The notes: generated by a model not told the origin, from the sequence alone. Shown: positions 28,245 through 39,927, counted from the stretch's first letter. The stretch is DNA of 64,000 bases from Lysobacteraceae bacterium NML91-0213 (GCA_002798175.1 NWQL01000001.1:855651-919650), one strand, 5' to 3'. Numbers and translations: made by a program.

Positions 28245-28835
28245 TCACCCGGCCACGTCCACGCGCACGCGGTCGCGGCTGGCGTCGCGCAACAGCACCT
28301 GCAGCGCCTCGACCTCCGTGGCCGGCAGGCGCAGCACGACGCGCACGCCGTCGGCGCCGTAGGTCTCGTCCTGTTTCACTGCCTGGTGCGCATCGATCGC
28401 CTGGTGCACGCAGCCCAGATCCTCGAAGCCGGCGCGCACGATCACTTCGGCGTAGTCCACCAGCGGCTCGCGCGGCGCGACCCGCAGGCACTCGGCGGCT
28501 GCGCCGCCGTATGCGCGCACCAGCCCGCCGGCCCCCAGCTTGATGCCGCCGTACCAGCGCGTGACCACGACTGCGATGCGGTCATAGCCCTGGCCGTCGA
28601 TGGCGGCGAGGATCGGCCGCCCCGCGGTGCCGGCCGGCTCGCCGTCGTCGCTGGAGCGGTAGTCGCCGCCGACCCGCCACGCCCAGCAGTTGTGGGTCGC
28701 ATCGGCCACCGACACCGTGCGGATCCACGCCTGCGCGGCGTCCGCGGAGTCGACCGGCGCGGCGCGCGCCAGGAAGCGGCTGTGCTTGACCTCGAGCGTG
28801 TGCTCGGCCGCGGCGGCAAGGGTGTCCAGGCTCAC
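28245..28835 (-). CDS. IMPACT/YigZ family protein
   Basis: A 196-residue protein of the YigZ/IMPACT family, related to eukaryotic IMPACT translation regulators; the bacterial role is unclear. VKHSRFLARAAPVDSADAAQ and THNCWAWRV start the first domain. SSDDGEPAGTAGRPIL and VVVTRWYGGIKLGAGGLVRA are the family signatures. A DUF1949-like ferredoxin-fold C-domain follows. A GTG at 28835 is preferred because it overlaps the upstream stop (GTGA) and gives the standard family length; the longer frame upstream is Arg/Pro-rich. It is the third gene of the sigma/anti-sigma operon. Confidence 0.92.
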   Translation of the reverse strand: MSLDTLAAAAEHTLEVKHSRFLARAAPVDSADAAQAWIRTVSVADATHNCWAWRVGGDYRSSDDGEPAGTAGRPILAAIDGQGYDRIAVVVTRWYGGIKLGAGGLVRAYGGAAAECLRVAPREPLVDYAEVIVRAGFEDLGCVHQAIDAHQAVKQDETYGADGVRVVLRLPATEVEALQVLLRDASRDRVRVDVAG

Positions 28836-29797
28836 TGCGGTGGTTCGGCAAGCGCGGCCAGGTCGTCGGGAACGGCGAGGCCCGGGAAACGCCGTTGCAG
28901 CTCCGCGAGGCTTGCGCGGGCGTCTTCGCTGCGGCCGGCATCGCGCAGCTCGCGGATGCGCTGCAGCCACGCACGATGGACTTCGGGCGAGTCCACCGTC
29001 GCAGGCGGCGAGTCATCCAGTTCCCCGTCGCTGAAGCCGGCGTGTTCCTCGCCATGCACCGCGCTGCCGGCGTCGATGGCGTCCAGCGCGTCGCGGAAGG
29101 GCATCGGGGCGCCGCGCAGGGCCTGCCTGCCGACGGCGGTGGGGCTGGCGGCACGGGGCATCGCGGCGGGCACGTCTGCCGCAACCGGGGCGGCGGCGTC
29201 GCGCTGCGGGGTTGCGGCGGCAGGGGGGGGCGCTCCGGACCGCGGTGATGACGCGTCCGTCGGTTGCTTCGCCGCGACGTCGTCCGCCCCGGCGTCCGGG
29301 ATGGCGGTCGCGGCCTCCATCTGCGCGAAGCCCGGTGCCGGCCGGGATACCTCGACGTCCACGCGCCCGGCATCAGGGACCGCCGGCGGCACCGCCTCCG
29401 GCATCGCGCTGGCCGGAGCCGCCGCGGGCGCGGCCAGTACCGCTTCCGGTCGTGCATCCGACACTGTGCGCAATGCGGTGGCGGGCAATGACGCGGCCTC
29501 GTCCTGCGCCGGCGCGGACGTGGGCATCGGGCGCAGCTGCCAGGCGATGCCGGCCGCCAGCGCCAGCGATGCCGCCACGCCGGTGATCGCAGGCCAGCGC
29601 CGGCGACGCGACCACGTCGCGCGGGGTCGGCCATGTGGCGCCGGGGCCGCGGCACCGTGGGCAGCCGCTGCATGCGCCGCGGCCAGCACCGCGGCGTCGA
29701 GCGACGGCGTTGGCGCTCCAGCGGAGGCATGTCGGGCCAGTTGCGCGGCGATCGCGCGCTCGTCGGCATCGAGAGGGGAACGGTCGCGGGTGTTCAT
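28832..29797 (-). CDS. Putative anti-sigma factor / membrane protein
   Basis: A 321-residue protein with one membrane span near residues 69-87 (AITGVAASLALAAGIAWQL). The cytoplasmic side begins MNTRDRSPLDADERAIAAQL, a short helical region. The outer part is a long Ala/Pro/Asp-rich linker followed by a small charged helical domain (EVHRAWLQRIRELRDAGRSE). It follows the ECF sigma gene with ATGA overlap and is therefore probably its anti-sigma factor, though no zinc-binding HxxxCxxC motif is present, so it would be an unusual one. The name rests on context more than sequence. Confidence 0.7.
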   Translation of the reverse strand: MNTRDRSPLDADERAIAAQLARHASAGAPTPSLDAAVLAAAHAAAAHGAAAPAPHGRPRATWSRRRRWPAITGVAASLALAAGIAWQLRPMPTSAPAQDEAASLPATALRTVSDARPEAVLAAPAAAPASAMPEAVPPAVPDAGRVDVEVSRPAPGFAQMEAATAIPDAGADDVAAKQPTDASSPRSGAPPPAAATPQRDAAAPVAADVPAAMPRAASPTAVGRQALRGAPMPFRDALDAIDAGSAVHGEEHAGFSDGELDDSPPATVDSPEVHRAWLQRIRELRDAGRSEDARASLAELQRRFPGLAVPDDLAALAEPPQ

Positions 29798-30387
29798 GGG
29801 GTCATCGCAGCCCGCAGCTTGTCCATCGCATAGCGCAGACGGGACTTCACGGTTTCGCGTCCCGCACCGGTCACGGCGCCGATCTCCTCCAGGGTGAGTT
29901 CCTGCTCCAGCCGCAGCAGCACCACTTCGCGTTGTTCCGGCGGCAGAGCAGCGAGCGCACGCTGCAGGCCCGTACTGCGCTGTTCGACGGCCAGCCTACG
30001 CTCGGGCGTGTCGTCATCGGGTACACGCGCCAGCCGTGCATCGGCATCGTGGGGCGCCGGTGGGCGGTGCCGGGCCGCGCGCCAGTGGTCCGCCAGCCGG
30101 TTGCGTGCGATGCGGTACAGCCAGCTGGCGAAGGTCGCATCCGCCTGCCAGCCGCTGCGCGCGGCGATGACGCGTTGCCAGATGTCCTGGTAGATCTCGT
30201 CGACCGGTCCCGTATCGCGCAGTTCGCGTATCAGGAAGCGGTACAGACGTTGCCGGTGGCGCGCGTAGAGCTGCTCGAACGCGACCACGTCGCCGGCGGC
30301 ATAGGCCAGCATCAGCGCCTCGTCGCTGGTCTCGAGGGGTCCGGAATGGTGGGCCACGGCTTCGCTCACCGCGGGCAGGTTAAGCAT
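29794..30387 (-). CDS. ECF RNA polymerase sigma factor
   Basis: A 197-residue sigma70-family, group 4 protein. Region 2 reads ALMLAYAAGDVVAFEQLYAR, YRFLIRELRDTGPVDEIYQD and ASWLYRIARNRLADHWR. Region 4 reads ALAALPPEQREVVLLRLEQE, then LTLEEIGAVTGAGRETVKSR. The ATG at 30387 (MLNLPAVSEAV) is chosen; the frame stays open to 30915 but that part is Arg/Pro-rich. It heads the sigma, membrane-protein, IMPACT operon and is divergent from the GGDEF-EAL gene. The stop overlaps the next start. Confidence 0.93.
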   Translation of the reverse strand: MLNLPAVSEAVAHHSGPLETSDEALMLAYAAGDVVAFEQLYARHRQRLYRFLIRELRDTGPVDEIYQDIWQRVIAARSGWQADATFASWLYRIARNRLADHWRAARHRPPAPHDADARLARVPDDDTPERRLAVEQRSTGLQRALAALPPEQREVVLLRLEQELTLEEIGAVTGAGRETVKSRLRYAMDKLRAAMTP

Positions 30388-30566
30388 TCGCGCCTCGCAG
30401 GTGAAGCCGGTAGCCGGCGGCAGCAGGGCCGCGGGCGATGCGCCGATCATCAGCATGGAACTACAGAACGCGCGGCCGCGGCGGATGGGGTGAGACGAAG
30501 TCCGCCATCGTGGCTGCGCTGGCGCATGGGCCGGTATGCTGTCGGCGATCAGGGGGACGGCCAGGC

Positions 30567-33443
30567 GTGCAGGACATCGAGAATTCGCAGACGGTCGCAG
30601 CGGCCGCGCCCGCGGCCCGTGGTCCGGCGCTGCTGCGTGAACTGCTGATGGCCCTTCTGCCGGCCGGCGCCGACATGGTCGTGCACTGGTGCGACCCGCG
30701 CCTGCAGAACGGCCAGCTCGCAACGCCCGGCGCCGCCGACAGCCTGCACGCCCGCGCCTCGGTGGTGCTCGCCGGCGTGCATCCGGATCCCGACCGCCAC
30801 CCCTTCGACATCCTCTGGGAAGACGCCGGCACCCGGGTGGCGGTGGCGGTGGACCCGTTGCAGCAGGCCGCCCCCGGTGAGCTGCAGCGATGGGTGGGTC
30901 CGGCGCGCGCGGCACTGGCGCTGGTGACCCGTGCGGAACTGGCCAGCGTGCAGATCCGCACCCTGCGCAAGTCCGAGCGCCTGCAGCAGGCGCTGTACGA
31001 GATCGCCGACCTTGCCAGTTCCACGCTGGAAATGCGCGACATGCTCAGCCGCATCCACGTGCTGGTGGCGTCGCTGATGTCGGCCGAGAACTTCTACATC
31101 GCGCTCTACGACGATGTGCACGCGACGATGCGGTTCCTGTACTTCGCCGACCAGAACGACACGTGGCGGCCGGATCCGGACGACGACATCCCGCTGGCCG
31201 ACATGCCCAACAGCTACACGGCCGCGCTGCTGCGCCACGGCCAGCCGGTGATGGGGCCCTCCGAAACCGTGCGTGCCCAGCTGGGCGTATTGCGCGACGG
31301 CAACCAGGGCCCGGAGAGCGCCGACTGGCTGGGCGTGCCGGTACGGCGCGACGCACGCGTGGCCGGTGCCATCGTCGTGCAGAGCTACAACCGCCCCGAC
31401 AGCTACAGCCACGAGGACCGCGCGCTGCTGGAGTACGTCGCCCAGCACATCCTGACCGCGCTCGACCGCAAGCATGCGCAGCGCGAGCTGGAGCGGCGGG
31501 TGCGCCAGCGTACCGTCGAGCTGCAGCGCGCCAACGTCGTGCTGCAGGACGAGATCGTCGAACGCCAGCGTGCGGAGCGGCTGCAGCGGGCGCTGTTCCG
31601 GATCAGCGAGATGTCGGTGAGTGCCGGTAGCCTGCTGCGCTTCTATGCCGACGTGCACGAGGTGGTCAACGGCCTGGTGTATGCGGAGAATTTCTACATC
31701 GCGATGCTGGTGGGCGATGGCGAGCGCATCGAGTTCCCGTACTCGGTGGACGAGCGTGATCCGGTGCGCCCGCCGCGGCGGCTGTCCAACGGCCTGACCG
31801 AGTTCGTGATCCGCGCAGGCCAGCCGATGCTCGCCGACCGCGCGACCATCGACCGCCTGCAGGCCAGCGGCGAGGTGCACACCCAGGGCACCCGCGCGCA
31901 CTGCTGGCTGGGCGTGCCGCTGGCGCGCGACGAAACGGTGATCGGGGCGATCGCGGTGCAGAGCTATTCACCGCACATCCTGTTCGACGAGCGCGACCAG
32001 GAGCTGCTGACCTTCGTGGCCCGCCATATCGGCAGCGCGCTGTCGCGCAAGCGCGCGCAGGAATCGCTCAAGGCCGCACATGCCGAGCTCGAATCACGGG
32101 TCCAGGCGCGCACGCGCGAACTGCAGGAAGCCAACCGCGAGCTGCAGGCGCTGGTGGGCGAGCGCACCCGTGCCGAGCAGCGCCTGATCCACCAGGCGCG
32201 GCATGACCAGCTGACCGGACTGCCCAACCGCGAACACCTGCTGGAACGGCTGGACGCCGCGATCGCCGCGGTGCAGGCCGGCACCGCACGTTCGTTCGCG
32301 GTGCTGTTCTTCGACCTCGATCGCTTCAAGCTGGTCAACGACAGCATCGGCCACGCCGCCGGGGACGACCTGCTGGTCGAGGTCGGACGCCGCGTGCGGC
32401 GCGCCCTGTCGAGCGCCGATACCGTGGCCCGGCTGGGCGGCGACGAGTTCGCGGTGCTGCTGCAGGACGTGCCGGCCGCCGAAACCGCACAGCACGTGGC
32501 GTCGCGGCTGCTGGTCGAGCTGGGCCGGCCGATGTGGGTGGCCGGGCGCGAACTGTTCCCCTCGGCCAGCATCGGCATCGCGTTCTGGCAGCCGCGCTAC
32601 CGGCATGGCGAGGAGATGCTGCGCGACGCGGATGCGGCGATGTACCGCGCCAAGGCGCGCGGACGCGACCGCAGCGAACTGTTCGACGAGGAAATGCGCG
32701 CCGAGGCGATGCGCCTGCTCGACCTCGAGGCGGACCTGCGCCGCGCCATCCTCTCGGATGATTTCGAGCCCTATTTCCAGCCGATCGTGCGCCTGTCCGA
32801 TGGCGAGGTGGTCGGCCACGAGGCGCTGCTGCGCTGGCACCACGGACAGCGCGGGGTGCTGGTGCCGCCGCAGTTCATCGGCGTGGGCGAGGACACCGGG
32901 CTGATCGCCCAGGTGGACTGGCTGATGTACCGGCACGTGGTGCGCTGGCTGAGCCGGCAGGAGACGGGCTACGTCTCGATCAACGTGTCGCCGCGGCATT
33001 TCGTTTCGGACGACTTTGCCGAACGCCTGCTGCAGTTGCTCGACGACGCCGGTGCAGACCCGCGGCGTCTGCGCATCGAGATCACCGAGGTGGCGCTGCT
33101 GGACGATTCGCCACGCGCGCTGCGCACCCTCAACGCGCTGCGCGATCGCGGCGTACTGGCGCTGCTCGACGATTTCGGCACCGGCTTCTCGGCGCTGTCA
33201 TACCTGCACCGGTTCCCGATCCAGTCGATCAAGATCGACCAGAGCTTCGTGGCCGGGCTGGTGGGTGCCTCGCGCGCGGAGAGCCTGGCGCTGGTGCGCG
33301 CGATCCTGGCGCTGGCGGGCACGCTGGGCATCGAGACCATCGGCGAGGGCATCGAGCGCGAGGAGCAGCGCGAGCTGCTGGCGCAGCTCGGCTGCAACTT
33401 CGGCCAGGGCTACCTGTTCGGCCGGCCCGCGCCGGAGGGCTGA
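30567..33443 (+). CDS. GAF-GAF-GGDEF-EAL cyclic-di-GMP signalling protein
   Basis: A 958-residue cytosolic protein (no membrane span). An N-terminal region of unknown type (1-130) precedes GAF1 (about 140-305, SLMSAENFYIALYDDVHATM) and a coiled coil. GAF2 follows (about 355-510, LVYAENFYIAMLVGDGERIE), then a second coiled coil. The diguanylate cyclase has an intact GGDEF motif near residue 624. The phosphodiesterase has EALLRW near residue 752, NVSPRHF, LDDFGTGFSALSYL and ETIGEGIE. The inhibitory RxxD site is replaced by SSAD, so product inhibition at an I-site is not expected. Both domains look catalytically competent. The GTG at 30567 follows AGGGGGA at 30551-30557. It overlaps the opposing gene end by 34 bases. 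Confidence 0.94.
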   Translation: MQDIENSQTVAAAAPAARGPALLRELLMALLPAGADMVVHWCDPRLQNGQLATPGAADSLHARASVVLAGVHPDPDRHPFDILWEDAGTRVAVAVDPLQQAAPGELQRWVGPARAALALVTRAELASVQIRTLRKSERLQQALYEIADLASSTLEMRDMLSRIHVLVASLMSAENFYIALYDDVHATMRFLYFADQNDTWRPDPDDDIPLADMPNSYTAALLRHGQPVMGPSETVRAQLGVLRDGNQGPESADWLGVPVRRDARVAGAIVVQSYNRPDSYSHEDRALLEYVAQHILTALDRKHAQRELERRVRQRTVELQRANVVLQDEIVERQRAERLQRALFRISEMSVSAGSLLRFYADVHEVVNGLVYAENFYIAMLVGDGERIEFPYSVDERDPVRPPRRLSNGLTEFVIRAGQPMLADRATIDRLQASGEVHTQGTRAHCWLGVPLARDETVIGAIAVQSYSPHILFDERDQELLTFVARHIGSALSRKRAQESLKAAHAELESRVQARTRELQEANRELQALVGERTRAEQRLIHQARHDQLTGLPNREHLLERLDAAIAAVQAGTARSFAVLFFDLDRFKLVNDSIGHAAGDDLLVEVGRRVRRALSSADTVARLGGDEFAVLLQDVPAAETAQHVASRLLVELGRPMWVAGRELFPSASIGIAFWQPRYRHGEEMLRDADAAMYRAKARGRDRSELFDEEMRAEAMRLLDLEADLRRAILSDDFEPYFQPIVRLSDGEVVGHEALLRWHHGQRGVLVPPQFIGVGEDTGLIAQVDWLMYRHVVRWLSRQETGYVSINVSPRHFVSDDFAERLLQLLDDAGADPRRLRIEITEVALLDDSPRALRTLNALRDRGVLALLDDFGTGFSALSYLHRFPIQSIKIDQSFVAGLVGASRAESLALVRAILALAGTLGIETIGEGIEREEQRELLAQLGCNFGQGYLFGRPAPEG

Positions 33444-35101
33444 GCGGACGGGGCGGACGTGGCGGGTGCGATGTCGGCATGGGCACGCGCCAGGTCGACC
33501 AGCCCCAGCAGCTCGCCACGCAGGCCCCACGGGTCGTCGCCACGCGCCGCGGCGATCTCGCGCCGGATGTCGTCCCAGTTCCAGTCGCCGAGGTTGGCGC
33601 CGCCACGCAGTGCGTCGGCATAGGCGGCGACCGCTGCCGCGAAGCGCAGTGATTCGCCCGGCCGTGCGCGCAGGTCGGCGCTGCGCACCGTCGTCTCCAC
33701 CGCGCGGCTGCGCGCCTCGCCCGGCAGCTTGTAGCGAAGGCTGACGCGGGCGATCTCGCCGCCGGTCCCGGGTGCCGTCGATGGCGCGGGCGTGCCGTAC
33801 CGGCGCGGCGACAGCCAGGCGTCGGCGGAGCCCACCGGCACGATCTCGTACAGCGCGGTGACCTCGTGGCCGGCACCGATGTCGCCGGCATCGACGCGGT
33901 CGTTCGCGAAATCCTCCTCGCGCAGCAGGCGGTTCTCGTAGCCGATCAGGCGGTATTCGGCCACGTGCGCGGGATCGAACTCCACCTGCACCTTGACGTC
34001 GTTGGCGATGGTCAGCAGCGTGGACGAGAGTTCCTCGACCAGCACCTTGCGCGCCTCCTGCAGGGTGTCGATATACGCGTGGTGCCCGTTGCCCACATCG
34101 GCCAGCCGTTCCGCCATCGCATCGTGGTAGTTGCCCTGGCCGAAGCCGAGCGTGCTGAGCGCGATGCCACTGCGGCGCTGGTCGGCGACATAGGTTTCCA
34201 GTGCCGCAGGGTCGACCAGGCCGACGTTGAAGTCCCCGTCCGTCGCGAGGATCACCCGGTTGATCCCGCCCTCCACATGCGCCTGGCGCGCGGTCTCGTA
34301 GGCCAGCTGCAGACCGGCGCTGCCATGGGTGCCGCCGCCCGCCTTCAGGTTGCCCAGCGCCGCGAGGATCTCGGCCTTGCGGTCGCCGGCCGTGGGCGGA
34401 AGCACCAGGCCGGCCGAGCCGGCATAGGCGACCAGGCTTACCCGGTCCTGCGCGCGCAACTGCTGCACCAGTTCGGCGAACGCCCTCTGCAGCAATGGCA
34501 GCTTGTCCGGCGCGTCCATCGACCCCGAGGTGTCGATGAGGAACACCAGGTTCGCCGCTGGCAGGGTGGTGCGTGGCACGTCGTAACCACGCAGGCCGAT
34601 CATCAGCAACTGCCGTCCGCTCGACCATGGTGAAGGCGCGAGTTCGGTGGTGATCCGGAACGGCACTTCGCGGCCCGCGGGCGCCGGGTGCTCGTAGCGG
34701 AAGTAGTTGATGAATTCCTCGGCGCGCACGGCGTCCGCGGGCGGGCGCACGCCCTGGCGCAGCATGCGCCGCACGTTGCTGTAGCTGCCGGTGTCTACAT
34801 CGATGGAGAACGTCGACACCGGCGTGTCCACGGTGCGCTGCACGGGGTTGTCGGTGCGCGCCGCGTAGCGTTCGGTATTGGCGACAGGGGCCGGCCCGTG
34901 CCAGAAGGCGGACGGCGCCGGCGGAGCCGGTGGCGGGGCATAAGCGGCGATTGGGGACGGGCTGTCAAATACCACGGGCGGGTCGGGCATCTGCCGTGCA
35001 TCCCGGGCGGATGCGTCCGCGACGGCGCGTGTCCCGGCACGCTGCGGCCCCTGGCAGGCGGCAAGGACAAGGCAACAGGCAAGCAGGACGGGCACACGCA
35101 T
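33410..35101 (-). CDS. von Willebrand factor A domain lipoprotein, YfbK-like
   Basis: A 563-residue lipoprotein. The lipobox LVLAAC puts the lipidated Cys at residue 16. The N-terminal part carries the family segment TFSIDVDTGSYSNVRRMLRQ and EEFINYFRYEHPAP. The VWA domain has an intact MIDAS motif (LVFLIDTSGSMD, about residue 190), with GGINRVILATDGDFNVGLVD and STLGFGQGNYHDAMAERLAD following. A DUF3520-type C-terminal region ends with LGDWNWDDIRREIAAA. Family members are often encoded near ECF sigma factors, and such a gene lies at 29794-30387 on the same strand. The function, possibly envelope binding or assembly, is unknown. Confidence 0.9.
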   Translation of the reverse strand: MRVPVLLACCLVLAACQGPQRAGTRAVADASARDARQMPDPPVVFDSPSPIAAYAPPPAPPAPSAFWHGPAPVANTERYAARTDNPVQRTVDTPVSTFSIDVDTGSYSNVRRMLRQGVRPPADAVRAEEFINYFRYEHPAPAGREVPFRITTELAPSPWSSGRQLLMIGLRGYDVPRTTLPAANLVFLIDTSGSMDAPDKLPLLQRAFAELVQQLRAQDRVSLVAYAGSAGLVLPPTAGDRKAEILAALGNLKAGGGTHGSAGLQLAYETARQAHVEGGINRVILATDGDFNVGLVDPAALETYVADQRRSGIALSTLGFGQGNYHDAMAERLADVGNGHHAYIDTLQEARKVLVEELSSTLLTIANDVKVQVEFDPAHVAEYRLIGYENRLLREEDFANDRVDAGDIGAGHEVTALYEIVPVGSADAWLSPRRYGTPAPSTAPGTGGEIARVSLRYKLPGEARSRAVETTVRSADLRARPGESLRFAAAVAAYADALRGGANLGDWNWDDIRREIAAARGDDPWGLRGELLGLVDLARAHADIAPATSAPSAQPSGAGRPNR

Positions 35102-35318
35102 CGGCACTCTCCAGTGGGTGGCAGCTGCCAACGTCCTGCGATCGCCAACGGGGTCGACGTGACCATGTCCGGCCATCGCCGCCGCTTCTACCAACCGCAT
35201 CCGTGCAGCCGGCCAAGCCCAGCGCATGCACGACATGCGATGGGCGGACGCAGGCGTGCGACACGCCCGGCACACCTCTGCACGTCGACCGGTACGCCAC
35301 GCGTATTCCCGCCGGGGA

Positions 35319-36794
35319 TCAGCGTGCGTCCCTGATCACCAGCAGGCGTGGCTCGGTCATGTCCGCGATGGCGTAGCGCACGCCTTCGCGTCCCAGGCCG
35401 GAGCCCTTGACCCCGCCGTAGGGCATGTTGTCGACGCGGAAGCTGGGCACGTCGCCGACGATGACGCCCCCCACCTCGAGCCGGTCCCAGGCGCGCATCG
35501 CGTGGGCGAGATCGGCGGTGAACACGCCGGTCTGCAGGCCGAACTCGCCAGCATTGACGGTCGCCAGCGCCTCGTCGAAGTCGTCGAAGGCCTGCAGGCA
35601 CGCGACGGGTCCGAACACTTCCTGGCGATAGAGGTCGCAATCGGGCGGCACGTCCTCCATCAGCGTGGCCGGCACCATCGTGCCGTTGCGGGCGCCGCCG
35701 GCCACGCGCTTCGCGCCGGCCCTGCGGGCGTCCTCGATCCATGATTCGATGCGCCTGGCGGCGTCCTCGTCGATGACCGGCCCGATGAAGGTGGCCTCGT
35801 CGCGTGGATCACCCATCACAAGCTTCGCCACGCGCGCCTTGAGCTTGCGCCGCAGCGGCTGGTAGAGGTCGCGGTGGACCAGGATGTGCTGCACGCTGAT
35901 GCAGCTCTGGCCGGACTGGTAGTACGCGCCGAACACCAGGCGGTCGGCCACATGGTCGAGGGTGGCGCCCGGATCCGCATCGACGATGCAGCTGGCGTTG
36001 CCGCCGAGTTCCAGGGTCACCTTCTTGCGGCCGGCACGCGCCTTGAGGTCCCAGCCGATCATCCCGCCGGTAAAGCTCAACAGGGCGATGCGCGGGTCCT
36101 CGGTCAACGCGGCGGCATCGTCGTTGCTGCAGGGCAGGATCGAGAACGCGCCTTCTGGCAGGTCGGTCTCGGCCAGGATGCCGCCGATGATCAGCGCGCC
36201 CACCGGCGTTTTTGCAGCGGGCTTGAGCACGAACGGGCAGCCGGCGGCGATCGCGGGCGCCACCTTGTGGGCGACCAGGTTGAGCGGGAAGTTGAACGGG
36301 GTGATGAAGCTGCACACGCCGATCGGCACCCGCTGCACCAGGCCACGGGTACCGCGGGTGCGTTCGGAAATCCGCAGCTCCACCGTTTCGCCTTCCACCC
36401 GGGTGGCTTCGCCGGCGGCGATCCGGAAGGTGTCGATCAGCCGGGTCACTTCCCCACGCGCATCGCCGATCGGCTTGCCGGCCTCGATGCACAGCGCAAG
36501 CGCCAGTTCCTCGAAACGCTCCTCGAAGCGTCGCACGCAGTGTTCGAGCACGTCGCGGCGCTGGTCCGGCGCAAATGCGGCCATCGCGGCGCGCGCGTTG
36601 TAGGCCGCTTCGATGGCGCGGTCGACGGCGGCGGCGTCGGCGAACGCGACACGGGTGGCGACCCTGCCGCTGTACTTGTCCCGCACTTCCAGATCGGTAT
36701 TGGCGGCGACCGCCTCGCCGGCGAGCCAGTAGGGGTAGCTGCGGGCGAGGCCGCGCACGGCGCGACGCGATGGGGCTTTCCTGGATCCGGCCAT
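35319..36794 (-). CDS. NAD(P)-dependent aldehyde dehydrogenase
   Basis: A 491-residue ALDH-superfamily enzyme. It has the Rossmann segment SFITPFNFPLNLVAHKVAPA, catalytic Glu in VTLELGGNAS, and nucleophile Cys in YYQSGQSCISVQHILVHRD. It ends GVKGSGLGREGVRYAIADMT. The organisation resembles GapN/lactaldehyde-dehydrogenase-like ALDHs, but the substrate cannot be fixed. ATG 36794 (MAGSRKAPSRR) is used; the upstream frame overlaps the intergenic region. It lies 22 bases downstream of the thiamine-diphosphate enzyme gene on the same strand, which suggests a two-gene operon. Confidence 0.92.
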   Translation of the reverse strand: MAGSRKAPSRRAVRGLARSYPYWLAGEAVAANTDLEVRDKYSGRVATRVAFADAAAVDRAIEAAYNARAAMAAFAPDQRRDVLEHCVRRFEERFEELALALCIEAGKPIGDARGEVTRLIDTFRIAAGEATRVEGETVELRISERTRGTRGLVQRVPIGVCSFITPFNFPLNLVAHKVAPAIAAGCPFVLKPAAKTPVGALIIGGILAETDLPEGAFSILPCSNDDAAALTEDPRIALLSFTGGMIGWDLKARAGRKKVTLELGGNASCIVDADPGATLDHVADRLVFGAYYQSGQSCISVQHILVHRDLYQPLRRKLKARVAKLVMGDPRDEATFIGPVIDEDAARRIESWIEDARRAGAKRVAGGARNGTMVPATLMEDVPPDCDLYRQEVFGPVACLQAFDDFDEALATVNAGEFGLQTGVFTADLAHAMRAWDRLEVGGVIVGDVPSFRVDNMPYGGVKGSGLGREGVRYAIADMTEPRLLVIRDAR

Positions 36795-36816
36795 GCGGCC
36801 CTCCGTCTTCGTGGGG

Positions 36817-38463
<1,647 letters not shown>

Positions 38464-38577
38464 GCGTGCGATCCGGTGCGGGCCGCGGCCAGTGTGCCGT
38501 GGCCTCCGTGATCGGCAGGCGACCGCAGCGGCGCCGGCTCTCGCGGCATGCTCTGGCGGCGTGCTGTGGCGGCGTGC

Positions 38578-39927
38578 TCAGTCGGTGGCCGGATCCGGTT
38601 CCACGCGCACCCGCAGTTCGCCGTCGGCCACGCGTGCGCGCAGGGCTTCGCCCGGGCGTGCATCGGCGATGCCGCGCACCACGCGGCCGTCGTCGTGCCG
38701 CAGGATCGCGTAGCCGCGGGCCACGGTGGCCAGCGGGCTCACCGCCGACAGTGCACGTACGAGGGCCTGCAGGCGGGCGCGGTCGTCGCGCAGGCGGCGT
38801 GGCATCGTGGCCTGCAGCCGCGGGCGCAGGGCCAGCAGCCGCGCCTGCAGTGCGGCCAGCCGCTGTTGCGGATGGTGTCGCCGCAGGTCCGCCTGTGCAT
38901 GGCGTACGCGTGCCTGGCGGCGTTCGAGACAGATCCCCCATGCGCCGTGAAGCCGCCGCAACGCGTCCTCGCTGCGCGCGGCCAGGGCCTCCAGGCGGGC
39001 CTGCGGGCGCTGCGCATGCAGGCGCAGGGACGCGCGATCGGCTCGCTGGGCGGCCTGTCGCAGCCGATGTTCCACCATGCCGGCATGGCGACGCTGCAGC
39101 ACGCGCAGGCGTGCCTCCAGGTCGACGCGGTCGGGCACCAGCAGTTCCGCGGCAGCCGATGGCGTCGGCGCGCGCAGGTCGGCGGCGAACTCGGCCAGGC
39201 TGGAGTCGGTCTCATGGCCGATCGCCGCCACCACCGGCACCGGCGACGCGGCCACCGCGCGCACCACCGGTTCCTCGTTGAACGCCCACAGGTCCTCGAG
39301 CGAACCGCCGCCGCGGGTCAGCAGCAGGGCGTCGTAGCGGCCGCTGGCGCCGGCACGCTGCAGCATGTCGACGATCTGCGGGGCCGCGCTGCTGCCCTGG
39401 ACCAGCACCGGCAGGATGTCGACCTCCACCAGCGGGAAGCGCCGGCCAAGCACGCTCAGCACGTCGCGCACCGCGGCCCCGCCGGGCGAGGTGATCACGC
39501 CCAGCCGGCCGATCCACACCGGCAGTGGCCGCTTGCGTGCGGCGTCGAACAGGCCTTCGGCCTGCAGCCTCGCCTTCAGTTCGTCGAACGCACGCCGCAG
39601 TGCGCCTTCGCCGGCCTCCTCGAGGCTGTCGAGGATCAGCTGGTAGTCGCCGCGTGCCTCGTACAGGGTCAGCCGGCCGCGCGCCAGCACCTGCATGCCC
39701 TCGCGGGGCTGGAAGCGCAGCCACTGGCTCTTGGGCTTGAACATCGCGCAGCGCACCTGTGCGCGCGCGTCCTTCAGGGTGAAATACAGATGGCCCGAGG
39801 CGGGGCGCGAGACATTGCCGAGTTCGCCCTCGACCAGCACCGCGGGGAAGCTGTCTTCCAGCAGGCTGCGGGCGAGGGTGTTGAGCTGGCTCGGCGTGAG
39901 GACGTCGGCGACCGGAGGCATGTGCAT
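38578..39927 (-). CDS. xseA: Exodeoxyribonuclease VII large subunit
   Basis: This is the large subunit of ExoVII, which degrades single-stranded DNA in both directions; the small subunit gene xseB is not seen nearby. The 449-residue protein starts with an OB fold ([40 protein letters not shown]). The catalytic region has [40 protein letters not shown] and [20 protein letters not shown], followed by a long coiled-coil part. Met codons at 39927 and 39921 are both plausible starts. It is divergent from the copper chaperone gene. Confidence 0.95.
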   Translation of the reverse strand: MHMPPVADVLTPSQLNTLARSLLEDSFPAVLVEGELGNVSRPASGHLYFTLKDARAQVRCAMFKPKSQWLRFQPREGMQVLARGRLTLYEARGDYQLILDSLEEAGEGALRRAFDELKARLQAEGLFDAARKRPLPVWIGRLGVITSPGGAAVRDVLSVLGRRFPLVEVDILPVLVQGSSAAPQIVDMLQRAGASGRYDALLLTRGGGSLEDLWAFNEEPVVRAVAASPVPVVAAIGHETDSSLAEFAADLRAPTPSAAAELLVPDRVDLEARLRVLQRRHAGMVEHRLRQAAQRADRASLRLHAQRPQARLEALAARSEDALRRLHGAWGICLERRQARVRHAQADLRRHHPQQRLAALQARLLALRPRLQATMPRRLRDDRARLQALVRALSAVSPLATVARGYAILRHDDGRVVRGIADARPGEALRARVADGELRVRVEPDPATD

